From: Burkholderia latens
GTDB taxonomy: Bacteria > Pseudomonadota > Gammaproteobacteria > Burkholderiales > Burkholderiaceae
Length of the DNA: 64,000 bases
NCBI RefSeq assembly: GCF_902499045.1
Contig: NZ_CABVPL010000009.1
Location: 109,249 to 173,248, forward strand
Direction: 5' to 3'
Positions within the stretch are counted from its first letter, which is position 1. The number at the start of each line of letters is the position of its first letter. The position numbers and the translations under genes were made by a program. This document shows, piece after piece, positions 35,569 through 44,371 of this stretch. The notes under the pieces were generated by a model. It worked only from the letters and a program-made list of their open reading frames with translations. It searched no databases and was not told where the DNA came from.

Positions 35569-36249
35569 TCACGACTTCTCGATCCGCGCCCGCGTGACCG
35601 CGAGCAGCGACGCCATCGCACGGCGCGCGCCGTCCTCGTCGCGCACGCGGATCGCATCGCTGACGGCCGTATGCTCGGCAAGCGACGCGTTGAACACGTG
35701 CGCGCGCCGCGCATTCAGATGCAGCTGCGCCTCGAGCGTGCGGTCGATCAGCGCGCCGAGCGGCACCAGCAGCTCGTTGCCGCCGGCTTCCAGCACGCTC
35801 AGGTGAAAGCGCAGGTCCGCGCGCACCCATTCGTCGACGGTGCGCGCGGCGGCCATCGCGCGCACCGCGTCCTCGATCGCGTCGAACGCGCCGGGCCCGT
35901 GCGCGCGCGCCGCGAGCGCGGCCGCATGCGGCTCGATCATTTCGCGCATCTCCTGCAGCTTCAGCGCGAACGCGAGCGGCGGCGCGACGCGCGCGTACCA
36001 GTCGAGCAGGTCGGCATCGAGCAGGTTCCACGCGCGGCGCGGCCGCACGCGCGTGCCGACCTTCGGCCGCGATTCGACCAGCCCTTTCGACGTCAGCGTA
36101 CGCAGCGCCTCGCGCAGCACCGTGCGGCTCACGCCGAACATCTCCATCAGGTCCGGCTCGCGCGGCAGCAGCGTCTCGGGCGGATAGTCGCCGCGCAGGA
36201 TCGCCGTCGCCAGCCGGAAGGCCGTCTGTCCATGCAGGTCGCGTTGAAT
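35569..36249 (-). CDS. FadR-type GntR regulator with no standard start codon
   Basis: The wHTH and FCD-type effector domain are intact. The family's first helix (IQRDLHGQTAFRLATAILRGDYPP) is encoded upstream of the first ATG at 36147. Back to an in-frame stop there is no ATG, GTG or TTG, only ATT at 36249 (or ATC just before it), preceded by GGAGAACG as an RBS. From ATT the protein is 226 residues; from 36147 it is 192 and lacks the first DNA-binding helix. FCD members sense sugar acids, so the neighbour dgoD, divergent by 156 bp, is the likely target. Mutation of an original ATG is a competing reading. Confidence 0.78.
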   Translation of the reverse strand: MQRDLHGQTAFRLATAILRGDYPPETLLPREPDLMEMFGVSRTVLREALRTLTSKGLVESRPKVGTRVRPRRAWNLLDADLLDWYARVAPPLAFALKLQEMREMIEPHAAALAARAHGPGAFDAIEDAVRAMAAARTVDEWVRADLRFHLSVLEAGGNELLVPLGALIDRTLEAQLHLNARRAHVFNASLAEHTAVSDAIRVRDEDGARRAMASLLAVTRARIEKS

Positions 36250-36405
36250 GATCGTTCTCCGTTGGGCGGCATCCCGCGGCTGTTCACTATCTGCACAATA
36301 ATGCTATTAATACTATTTTTCAGCGCGCTGCGCTAGGATATCCGTCACGTACTCGACCGGTGCCGCGTCCGCACGTGAGCGCCGGTCTATCTGGAGACTC
36401 GCGAC

Positions 36406-37554
36406 ATGAAAATCACCCGCCTCGAAACCTTCGTCGTCCCGCCGCGCTGGCTGTTCCTCAAGATCGAAACCGACGAGGGAATCGTCGGCTGGGGCGAGCC
36501 GATCGTCGAAGGCCGCGCGCACACGGTCGAGGCCGCGGTGCAGGAACTCGCGGACTACCTGGTCGGCCGCGACCCGCTGCTGATCGAGGATCACTGGCAG
36601 GTGATGTACCGGGCCGGCTTCTACCGCGGCGGCCCGATCACGATGAGCGCGATCGCGGGCGTCGACCAGGCGTTGTGGGACATCAAGGGCAAGCATCACG
36701 GCGTGCCCGTGCACGCGCTGCTCGGCGGCCAGGTGCGCGAGCGCATCAAGGTGTATTCGTGGATCGGCGGCGACCGGCCGAGCGACGTCGCGAACAACGC
36801 GCGCGCGGTGGTCGAGCGCGGCTTCAAGGCCGTGAAGATGAACGGCTCCGAGGAACTGCAGATCGTCGACACCTACGACAAGGTCGAGCAGGTGATCGCG
36901 AACGTCGCCGCGGTGCGCGACGCGGTCGGCCCGCACGTCGGGATCGGCGTCGACTTCCACGGCCGCGTGCACAAGCCGATGGCGAAGGTGCTCGCGAAAG
37001 AGCTCGATCCATACAAGCTGATGTTCATCGAGGAGCCGGTGCTGTCGGAGAACGCCGAGGCGCTGCGCGACATCGTCAACCAGACCAACACGCCGATCGC
37101 GCTCGGCGAGCGGCTCTACTCGCGCTGGGACTTCAAGCACATTCTCGCGGGCGGCTACGTCGACATCATCCAGCCCGATGCGTCGCACGCGGGCGGCATC
37201 ACCGAGTGCCGCAAGATCGCGACGCTCGCGGAAAGCTACGACGTCGCGCTCGCGCTGCACTGCCCGCTCGGGCCGATCGCGCTGGCCGCGTGCCTGCAGC
37301 TCGATGCGGTCAGCTACAACGCGTTCATCCAGGAACAGAGCCTCGGCATCCACTACAACCAGGGCAACGACCTGCTCGACTACCTGCGCAATCCCGAGGT
37401 GTTCCGCTACGAGGACGGCTTCGTCGCGATTCCGCAGGCCCCGGGCCTCGGCATCGACGTGAACGAGGAGAAGGTGCGCGAGATGGCGAAGACCGGCCAT
37501 CGCTGGCGCAATCCGGTGTGGCGCCATGCGGACGGCAGCGTCGCCGAATGGTGA
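36406..37554 (+). CDS. dgoD: D-galactonate dehydratase
   Basis: A 382-residue enolase-superfamily enzyme that dehydrates D-galactonate to 2-keto-3-deoxy-galactonate. All catalytic and metal residues reported for E. coli DgoD fall at the same positions: Asp183 and His185 in GVDFHGRVH, Glu209 in FIEEP, Glu235 in LGERLYSRW, and His285 in ALHCPLGP. Length equals the E. coli enzyme. No sugar-acid kinase, aldolase or transporter follows in this window, so the rest of the pathway must be elsewhere. The divergent GntR regulator is the likely controller. Confidence 0.96.
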   Translation: MKITRLETFVVPPRWLFLKIETDEGIVGWGEPIVEGRAHTVEAAVQELADYLVGRDPLLIEDHWQVMYRAGFYRGGPITMSAIAGVDQALWDIKGKHHGVPVHALLGGQVRERIKVYSWIGGDRPSDVANNARAVVERGFKAVKMNGSEELQIVDTYDKVEQVIANVAAVRDAVGPHVGIGVDFHGRVHKPMAKVLAKELDPYKLMFIEEPVLSENAEALRDIVNQTNTPIALGERLYSRWDFKHILAGGYVDIIQPDASHAGGITECRKIATLAESYDVALALHCPLGPIALAACLQLDAVSYNAFIQEQSLGIHYNQGNDLLDYLRNPEVFRYEDGFVAIPQAPGLGIDVNEEKVREMAKTGHRWRNPVWRHADGSVAEW

Positions 37555-37700
37555 TGAACGCGTGAGACAGGAAAGATGCGTGGCGCGGCACGCGCGCCGC
37601 GCCCCGCGTTCGACACGGCCGCCCCGGCAACGCGGCCGCTCTTGCAGCCGGGCCATGCACGCGGCGCGCCGGAGCGCGGCCGTGCGCCGCGCCCCGGCCG

Positions 37701-38633
37701 TCAGCCGAGCGCCGCGAACCCCGGCACGCTGAACGACAGCACGGCGGCCGCGACGAACACGCCGATCATCGTCAGCGCCTCGAGATGCAGGATGTTGCGG
37801 AACGTATGCGCGTCCTCGGTCGACGCGGTACGGCGCAGGCGCGGCAGCGCGGAGAAGCGGTTCAGCGCGCCGAGCACGAGCGCGAGCGCGACCAGCAGCA
37901 GCTTGAGCAACAGCACGCGCCCCCACGTGCTGCCGTCGAGCGGCGCGAGCGAGCCGCCGAGCCCGCGCAGCGCGTTCAGCACGCCGGTGCCGAGCACGAA
38001 CACGACGGCGATCACGGACGTGCGCGACAGTTGCTGGCCAATCCGGATCAGCGCGCCGCGCGCGACCGACGAGCCCAGCACCGGCAGCACCGCGAGGCCG
38101 CCCGCGAGCACGAGGCCGCCCCATACCGCGGTGGCGAGCAGGTGCAGCGTCTGCACGCCGACCGCCGCGGACAGCGGGCCCGTGTCGGCGGCATGCCCGA
38201 GCGATGACTTGCCGGCCGCGATCACGATCACCGCGAGCCACAGTACCGCGTACGCGAGCGGGCCTTCGGGCTTCGCGAGCGCGACGATCGCGAGCACCAC
38301 CGCGCCCACGAACGCGACGCTCCACGCGAAGCCCGCGTGGGTCTGCATCAGCACCGTCGGAATCGCGGCGAACGCGCCGCCGAGCCCCGTGCCGCTCATC
38401 GACGCGGCTTCGTACAGCAGCCAGCCGAGATCGGCGAGCACGAGCGCGAGCGCGGCAGCGACGAGCGAATGTTGCGCGCGCACCCATGCCGGATGCGCCG
38501 GCGCGACGACCGGCCGCGCGCCGTCCTTGCCGAGCCACGCGTTGAGCAGCGCCGAGCCGACCGCCATCGCGAACGTCGCATCCATCAGCGCCGCGAGCGC
38601 GACCTGTCCGACCCACAAGCTGTCGATCCTCAT
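37701..38633 (-). CDS. copD: CopD-type copper resistance membrane protein
   Basis: A 310-residue polytopic inner-membrane protein resembling CopD, thought to act in copper uptake or handling with periplasmic CopC. About eight hydrophobic segments are visible. Conserved His residues occur in GKSSLGHAADTG, VQTLHLLATAVWGG and NILHLEALTM, consistent with a metal or haem-like site within the membrane. No CopC or copper-regulator gene neighbours it. The start at 38633 (MRIDSLWVGQ) follows the frame of the coding region; the frame stays open upstream. It is convergent with dgoD. Confidence 0.85.
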   Translation of the reverse strand: MRIDSLWVGQVALAALMDATFAMAVGSALLNAWLGKDGARPVVAPAHPAWVRAQHSLVAAALALVLADLGWLLYEAASMSGTGLGGAFAAIPTVLMQTHAGFAWSVAFVGAVVLAIVALAKPEGPLAYAVLWLAVIVIAAGKSSLGHAADTGPLSAAVGVQTLHLLATAVWGGLVLAGGLAVLPVLGSSVARGALIRIGQQLSRTSVIAVVFVLGTGVLNALRGLGGSLAPLDGSTWGRVLLLKLLLVALALVLGALNRFSALPRLRRTASTEDAHTFRNILHLEALTMIGVFVAAAVLSFSVPGFAALG

Positions 38634-39010
38634 TGCGCGCGCCCTCCCGCGAACGGCCGGCCGACGGCGCGGCGGCAAGTGGAAGAACGGCGGAAAGACT
38701 TCAACGGCACGGTAGAAAACGTCATCGATGAATCCGGAAACGGGAGAAATGACAGGGTCTGCGGCGGAGGCGGCGCCGCGCGACCCGCGAGTGTACGGTC
38801 TTCGATGGTCAAAGCGCACGCCGGTTCACGCGGCCGCGACACGAAGCGCGTCAAATTGTCGCAAGTCGCAAACAGACAGGAACCGATGTCCTTTGCCCAA
38901 ATAGCCGTCATTACCCATCGATGATAGAATGCCGCGTCGCAGCAGCCCGGCTGTCCTGCCGTCCATGCGCCGAGCCGATCGTAGCCCGGACAGGTCCCCG
39001 ACGAATAAAC
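38634..39010. other. Divergent intergenic region, copD / cytochrome c
   Basis: 377 bp between divergent starts, without a credible gene. A TGATAGAAT sequence near 38922–38930 resembles an extended -10 element for the cytochrome operon, but I see no good -35 for it. Confidence 0.5.
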
Positions 39011-39775
39011 ATGGAGTCTCGTGTGTCTTCAAGACGCCTCTTCCGTCCGCTGCTCGCCGTTCTGTTGATCGGCGGAGCGGGCCTTACGAGCGCTGCCCAA
39101 GCGCAGACCAAGCCCACGGAGCAAGCGCACGCCCAGCAGGCGCCGCTCAAGGCACCCGATACGATGGCCGAGCGTGTGCGCGGCTGTACTGCATGCCACG
39201 GCGTTCACGGCCAGGGCACCGACAACGACTATTTCCCGCGGCTTGCCGGCAAGCCGGCCGAGTACCTGTACAACCAGCTCGTCAACTTCCGTGACGGCCG
39301 GCGCAAGTACCCGCCGATGAACTATCTGCTGACGTACCTGAACGACGACTACCTGAAGGAAATCGCCGAGCACTTCTCGGCCGAGCGTCCGCCGTATCCG
39401 ACGCCGGCGAAGCCGACGCTGCCGGCCGCGACGCTCGCGCGCGGCAAGCAACTCGTCACGCAAGGCGATCCGTCGCGCAAGCTGCCGGCCTGCGTGGCCT
39501 GCCACGGCGCAGGGCTGACCGGCATGCAGCCGGCGATCCCGGGCCTCGTCGGCCTGCACGCCGATTACCTGAGCGCACAGCTCGGCGCATGGCGCTCGGG
39601 CAACCGCCGCGCGAAGGCGCCCGATTGCATGCACGACATCGCCGCGAAGCTTTCCGACGAAGACGTGACGGCCGTGACCGCATGGCTCGCCGCGCAACCG
39701 GCGCCCGCCAACCCCGTGCCGGCACCGGCGCGTTCGATGAAGACTCCGCTCGCCTGCGGCAGCGAACCGCAATAA
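39011..39775 (+). CDS. Di-haem cytochrome c (c4-like)
   Basis: A 254-residue periplasmic electron-transfer protein. A signal peptide ends near GLTSAAQAQ. The two haem-binding motifs are CTACH (residue 59) and CVACH (about residue 161), each at the start of a cytochrome c fold; the duplicated layout is that of class c4. The distal Met candidates are in PPMNYLL and GMQPAI. It is followed 19 bp downstream by a tri-haem cytochrome gene on the same strand, so the two probably pass electrons between a dehydrogenase and a terminal oxidase. Confidence 0.93.
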   Translation: MESRVSSRRLFRPLLAVLLIGGAGLTSAAQAQTKPTEQAHAQQAPLKAPDTMAERVRGCTACHGVHGQGTDNDYFPRLAGKPAEYLYNQLVNFRDGRRKYPPMNYLLTYLNDDYLKEIAEHFSAERPPYPTPAKPTLPAATLARGKQLVTQGDPSRKLPACVACHGAGLTGMQPAIPGLVGLHADYLSAQLGAWRSGNRRAKAPDCMHDIAAKLSDEDVTAVTAWLAAQPAPANPVPAPARSMKTPLACGSEPQ

Positions 39776-39794
39776 GGCAAGGGAGACAGACACA

Positions 39795-41093
39795 ATGAAA
39801 CGCAAGTCCCTGTTTGCACTCTCGGCTGTCGCGATCGTCGCGGCCGCTGCCCTCGTGCCGGTCCTGTGGCCCGGCAACGACACGCTGCACGGCGCATCCG
39901 CCGTCGCGGCCACGCCGGCCGACCAGGCCGCGCTGATCAAGAAGGGCGAATACCTCGCGCGCGTCGGCGACTGTATCGCGTGCCACACCGTGCGCGGCGG
40001 CAAGTCGTTCGCGGGCGGCCTGCCGATGGCGACGCCGTTCGGCACGATGTACACGCCGAACATCACGCCGGACGACAAGGACGGCATCGGCAAGTGGACG
40101 TCGGACGACTTCTACCGTGCGATGCACACCGGCCGTTCGAAGGATGGCAGCCTGCTGTACCCTGGCTTCCCGTTCGCGAGCTACACGAAGGTCACGCGCG
40201 CCGACTCGGACGCGATCTACGCATACCTGCGTTCGGTGCCGCCGGTGTCGGTGCCGAGCCGTCCGCACGAGCTGAAGTTCCCGTTCAACAACCGGAACCT
40301 GCTGATCGGCTGGCGTACGCTGTTCTTCAAGGAAGGCGAGTACAAGCCGGATCCGACGAAGTCGGTCGAATGGAACCGCGGGGCTTACCTCGTCGAAGGT
40401 CTCGGCCACTGCTCGATGTGCCACACGTCGATCAACATGATGGGCGGCCCGGTGAATTCGGCGGCCTTCGCGGGCGGCCTGATCCCGTTGCAGAACTGGT
40501 ATGCGCCGTCGCTGACGAACGACAAGGAACTCGGCCTCGGCGACTGGCACGTGCAGGAGCTGTCCGACCTGCTGCAGGCCGGCGTGTCGAACAAGGGCGC
40601 GGTATTCGGCCCGATGGCCGACGTCGTGCACAACAGCCTGCAGTACATGAGCGACGAAGATACGCGCGCGATGTCGACGTACCTGAAGTCGATCCCGCAG
40701 AAGGCTGAAGCGCCGAAGAACATGCAGTACGAGCCGTCGAAGCAATTCGGCAACGCGCTGTTCGACCAGGGCAAGAAGATCTACGCGGACAACTGCGCGA
40801 CCTGCCACGCCGAAAACGGCGCGGGCAAGCCGCCGGCCTATCCGCCGCTCGCGGGCAACCATTCGATCGTGATGGAATCGGCGGTCAACCCGATCCGCAT
40901 GGTGCTGAATGGCGGCTATCCGCCGAGCACGTTCAAGAATCCGCGTCCGTACGGGATGCCGCCGTTCGCACAGTCGCTGTCGAACCAGGAAGTCGCGGCG
41001 GTCGTCACGTATATCCGGATGTCGTGGGGCAACAACGGTACGCCGATCTCGCCGCAACAGGTGAGCGACCTGCGTTCCGCGCCGCTTGACTAA
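39795..41093 (+). CDS. Tri-haem cytochrome c (alcohol/gluconate dehydrogenase subunit type)
   Basis: A 432-residue periplasmic or membrane-anchored cytochrome. An N-terminal hydrophobic segment (about 7–25) acts as signal or anchor. Haem motifs are CIACH (about residue 60), CSMCH (about 206) and CATCH (about 334). This layout matches the tri-haem subunit of alcohol and gluconate 2-dehydrogenases, but the catalytic flavo- or quinoprotein subunit is not here. It follows the di-haem gene by 19 bp in an operon ended by the terminator at 41114. Electron donor is unknown. Confidence 0.92.
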   Translation: MKRKSLFALSAVAIVAAAALVPVLWPGNDTLHGASAVAATPADQAALIKKGEYLARVGDCIACHTVRGGKSFAGGLPMATPFGTMYTPNITPDDKDGIGKWTSDDFYRAMHTGRSKDGSLLYPGFPFASYTKVTRADSDAIYAYLRSVPPVSVPSRPHELKFPFNNRNLLIGWRTLFFKEGEYKPDPTKSVEWNRGAYLVEGLGHCSMCHTSINMMGGPVNSAAFAGGLIPLQNWYAPSLTNDKELGLGDWHVQELSDLLQAGVSNKGAVFGPMADVVHNSLQYMSDEDTRAMSTYLKSIPQKAEAPKNMQYEPSKQFGNALFDQGKKIYADNCATCHAENGAGKPPAYPPLAGNHSIVMESAVNPIRMVLNGGYPPSTFKNPRPYGMPPFAQSLSNQEVAAVVTYIRMSWGNNGTPISPQQVSDLRSAPLD

Positions 41094-41113
41094 ATAACGC
41101 GCGACACAAGACG

Positions 41114-41157
41114 GGGGCGCGGCTGCGGGAAACCGCAGCCGCGCCCCTTTGCTTTTT
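41114..41157 (+). terminator. Strong terminator after the cytochrome operon
   Basis: A 15-bp perfect stem (41114–41128 with 41133–41147) closed by a GAAA tetraloop is followed by TTTGCTTTTTTT. It is a clear Rho-independent terminator for the cytochrome operon. Confidence 0.93.
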
Positions 41158-41225
41158 TTGCGACGCCAGTTCCCCGCGCGGGCCGCGCGAGGCGTCGCCG
41201 ATCATAAAACTGAAGAGTGGTATCT

Positions 41226-42665
41226 ATGTCTTTCGAATCTCTCGGCCTGGCCGAACCGCTCGTCAAGGCGGTCAACGAGCTCGGCTACACGTCGCCGACT
41301 CCCATTCAGCAGCAGGCGATCCCCGCCGTCCTCGGCGGCGGCGACCTGCTCGCGGGCGCACAAACCGGCACCGGCAAGACCGCCGGCTTCACGCTGCCGA
41401 TCCTGCAGCGCCTGCACACGTTCTACGCCGAGCACCGCGGCGCGAAGCGCGCGGTGCGCGCGCTGATCCTCACGCCGACGCGCGAGCTCGCCGCACAGGT
41501 CGAGGAAAGCGTGCGTGCGTACAGCAAGTACCTGAAGCTGCGCTCGACCGTGATGTTCGGCGGCGTCAGCATCAATCCGCAGATCGATGCGCTCAAGCGC
41601 GGCGTCGATATCGTCGTCGCGACGCCGGGGCGCCTGCTCGACCACATGCAGCAGAAGACGATCGACCTGTCGGATCTCGACATCCTCGTGCTCGACGAAG
41701 CCGACCGGATGCTCGACATGGGCTTCATCCACGACATCAAGCGCGTGCTCGCGAAGCTGCCGCCGCAACGGCAGAACCTGCTGTTCTCGGCCACGTTCTC
41801 CGACGAGATCAAGGCGCTCGCCGACAGCCTGCTCGATTCGCCGGCACTGATCGAAGTCGCTCGCCGCAACACTACCGCGGAAAGCGTCGCGCAGAAGATC
41901 CACCCGGTGGATCGCGATCGCAAGCGCGAGCTGCTCACGCACCTGATCCGCGAACACAACTGGTTCCAGGTGCTCGTGTTCACGCGCACCAAGCACGGCG
42001 CGAACCGGCTCGCCGAACAGCTGACGAAGGACGGCATCAGCGCGATGGCGATCCATGGCAACAAGAGCCAGTCGGCCCGCACGCGCGCGCTCGCGGAGTT
42101 CAAGAACAGCACGCTGCAGGTGCTGGTCGCGACGGACATCGCCGCACGCGGGATCGACATCGACCAGCTGCCGCACGTCGTCAACTTCGACCTGCCGAAC
42201 GTGCCGGAAGACTACGTGCACCGGATCGGCCGCACGGGCCGCGCGGGCGCGACCGGCGAAGCCGTGTCGCTCGTGTGCGTGGACGAGAAGCAGTTGCTGC
42301 GCGACATCGAGCGGCTGATCAAGCGCGAGATTCCGCAGGAAGTGATCGCAGGCTTCGAACCCGATCCGAACGCGAAGCCGGAGCCGATCCAGCAGCGGCG
42401 CGGCCAGCAGCCGCGCGGCGGCAACGGTGGCGGCAATCGCCCGCCGCGTGCGGGCGGCTCAGCACAGCCGGCCGCGAAGCGCGACGGCAACGCGCAGCCG
42501 AAGGCCGCGAAGCCGGCCAAGCCACGCACGGCCGGCGGCGCGAGCGGTAGCGCCAACGCCGGCGGTCGCCCGTCGGGCGGCGGCAACGGCGCGCGTCCCG
42601 CGAACGGCAATACCGCGCACGCGAACCGCAACCGTTCGTCGCGCAGCGGCCAGCGCGGTCACTGA
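41226..42665 (+). CDS. rhlE: DEAD-box RNA helicase RhlE
   Basis: A 479-residue ATP-dependent RNA helicase. Core motifs are present in order: the Q motif with [10 protein letters not shown], motif [29 protein letters not shown] in [33 protein letters not shown] and [10 protein letters not shown]. The C-terminal 90 residues are low complexity rich in Gly, Asn, Arg, Ala and Pro, a probable disordered RNA-binding tail. RhlE proteins act in ribosome assembly and RNA decay in the cold. ATG 41226 is the family start; a GTG three codons upstream is also in frame. Confidence 0.94.
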   Translation: MSFESLGLAEPLVKAVNELGYTSPTPIQQQAIPAVLGGGDLLAGAQTGTGKTAGFTLPILQRLHTFYAEHRGAKRAVRALILTPTRELAAQVEESVRAYSKYLKLRSTVMFGGVSINPQIDALKRGVDIVVATPGRLLDHMQQKTIDLSDLDILVLDEADRMLDMGFIHDIKRVLAKLPPQRQNLLFSATFSDEIKALADSLLDSPALIEVARRNTTAESVAQKIHPVDRDRKRELLTHLIREHNWFQVLVFTRTKHGANRLAEQLTKDGISAMAIHGNKSQSARTRALAEFKNSTLQVLVATDIAARGIDIDQLPHVVNFDLPNVPEDYVHRIGRTGRAGATGEAVSLVCVDEKQLLRDIERLIKREIPQEVIAGFEPDPNAKPEPIQQRRGQQPRGGNGGGNRPPRAGGSAQPAAKRDGNAQPKAAKPAKPRTAGGASGSANAGGRPSGGGNGARPANGNTAHANRNRSSRSGQRGH

Positions 42666-43168
42666 AGCCGCGCGGCCGCGCGCCGCAGGTGCTCGATCTG
42701 GCGCTGCCAGCGCGCGAGCACCTCGGCGCGCGCCTCCCCTTCCAGCGCGAACGTGACTCCCGTCGCGAGACGCGCATAGCCGACCCGCTGCGCATCGCCG
42801 TGCGCGATCGTCGCAGCGAATCCGGCCAGCCCGCCGACGTCCCCTTCGAGCGGCTCGATCGTCAGTTGTGCCTGAAAGAACGCGCCGTCGGCGACGAGCG
42901 TCAGCGCGGCCGTGCGCCGCTGCGCGAGCGCACGCGCCGCGCGCGATTGCGGCCACAGCGCAAGCAGCAGCGCGCGCGCGTCGCGCGCGAGGATCTCGCC
43001 GACGCTGAGCAGCGTCGTGCGCAGCTGGCCGTCGTCGGTCGCGACGATCAGCGATGCGGCGAAGCCGGCATGGCGTTCGAGCGCGGTGCCGTCGAACAGC
43101 GCGACGACGGCCGGCGGCCACGCGTCGAACGTCCATTGTTCGAGCGCGTGGCGATGGGATTCGGTCAT
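42659..43168 (-). CDS. FMN-binding split-barrel-like protein
   Basis: A 169-residue cytosolic protein whose pattern ([34 protein letters not shown], then [24 protein letters not shown]) resembles the flavin-binding split-barrel fold shared with pyridoxamine-phosphate oxidase. Key flavin-binding residues cannot be identified with certainty. It overlaps the end of rhlE by seven bases in convergent orientation, so read-through of either transcript would be antisense to the other. No signal peptide. Fold call is tentative. Confidence 0.72.
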   Translation of the reverse strand: MTESHRHALEQWTFDAWPPAVVALFDGTALERHAGFAASLIVATDDGQLRTTLLSVGEILARDARALLLALWPQSRAARALAQRRTAALTLVADGAFFQAQLTIEPLEGDVGGLAGFAATIAHGDAQRVGYARLATGVTFALEGEARAEVLARWQRQIEHLRRAAARLQ

Positions 43169-43235
43169 GATGGCGGCCCGGTGAAAAGCGAATGGCGACG
43201 CGTCAGCATACGCGCGACGGGCCGCGCGACGACGC

Positions 43236-44063
43236 TCAGCGCATGAACACGTGCCGCGTGATCTTCGTCAGCGGATAGTGGACGCTCGGCTGGATCTTCG
43301 CGGGCAAGTCGAGCGGCTTGAGCAGCATCTTCACGCACATGTCGGCCGACAGGTTGCGCCGCACGAGCGAGCTGATGCGGGCGGCACGCTCGCGGTTGTA
43401 CCGATCGTCGCCGACGCGGTCCGGATAGCGGACCGCGAACACGTGGCGCAGCGCGATCTCGGAATCCTCGTTCTTGATTTCCATCACGCGGCGCATCAAC
43501 GCGCCGAGCACCGCGAGCCGGCCGTTGCCTTCGAGCTTGTTGTACTTCTTGAAGAACTTGAAGAAGTGCTTGTAGTGGCGCACTTCGTCCGAGCGGATGT
43601 TGTCGGTGATTTCCTTCAGCACCGGCTCGTCCGAGCACTCGTTGATCGCGCGGTACAGCGTGGCCGTGCCCGTCTCGACGACGCAGCGCGCGACCATCTC
43701 GAGCGCGCGGGTCTTCTCGAATGCGTCGACCGAGCAGGTCTTCGAATACTCGGCGAAGAAATTCGCGAACGCGGTGTCCCAGTCGAACTCGGGCCACACG
43801 TGCGCGATATACGCCTTCAGCGCGCGGCCGTGCTGCAATTCTTCGTGCTCCCACGCATTGTTGAGCCACGCGGAGACTTCAGGGTCGTCGTTGAAGAACT
43901 CGCTCAGGTTGCTCGTATAGAGATCCGAGCCGCTCTCGATGAACGACGATGCGCACAGCAGCAGCAGCAGATCCTCGTTCGCGGCGGCCCGCTGACGATC
44001 GATCCGGTTCAGGTCGATGTCTTCGATACGCCACGGCATGACATGCGTCGTTTCAGTATGCAT
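43236..44063 (-). CDS. Ferritin-like di-iron protein
   Basis: A 275-residue helical protein of the ferritin-like superfamily. Carboxylate-bridged iron ligands fit the motifs WEHEELQHGRALKAY (ExxxH-type EExxH) and IRSDEVRHYKHFFKFF (DExxH), separated by about 80 residues with E-rich helices between. This spacing resembles acyl-ACP desaturase and p-aminobenzoate N-oxygenase relatives more than a storage ferritin. The reaction is unknown. ATG 44063 (MHTETTHVMPW) is preferred; the longer frame has no homology-like features. Confidence 0.85.
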   Translation of the reverse strand: MHTETTHVMPWRIEDIDLNRIDRQRAAANEDLLLLLCASSFIESGSDLYTSNLSEFFNDDPEVSAWLNNAWEHEELQHGRALKAYIAHVWPEFDWDTAFANFFAEYSKTCSVDAFEKTRALEMVARCVVETGTATLYRAINECSDEPVLKEITDNIRSDEVRHYKHFFKFFKKYNKLEGNGRLAVLGALMRRVMEIKNEDSEIALRHVFAVRYPDRVGDDRYNRERAARISSLVRRNLSADMCVKMLLKPLDLPAKIQPSVHYPLTKITRHVFMR

Positions 44064-44371
44064 GGTGATGCGCTCCCAGTCGTCGCGCGGCCGTCCGGCC
44101 CATGCGTTTCGCACTGACCCGGCGCCCGCAGGCGACGTTTTGCTTGCATTTTTAGTGAATCGGTCCGGCCGAACCATCCCGGCATCTTAGCCGGAGTTTT
44201 ATGTTCGTGCTTCAAGCACTGACCGTGCCCGGCACGCGCAGTTCCACTCGCCATATTGCGGATGGTTAGGCGGGTCACTCGAACCGGCCGCGCGCGTTCG
44301 ACGAGGCGCGCGGCATCAAGCAGGACGGGCGGCCGCCGCGGCCCGTCGGGCGCCATACCGGAAGCGTTTCG
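44064..44371. other. Intergenic region between ferritin-like and ggt genes
   Basis: 308 bp, with the genes on both sides on the minus strand. No gene or strong site is evident. The part nearest the ferritin-like start is relatively A/T-rich and should hold its promoter. Confidence 0.45.

Noticed and set aside
42366-42660. Repeated GC-rich sequence at the end of rhlE as a possible repeat array
   Set aside because: It encodes the low-complexity Gly/Asn/Arg tail usual for RhlE; no fixed repeat unit with spacers, so not CRISPR.
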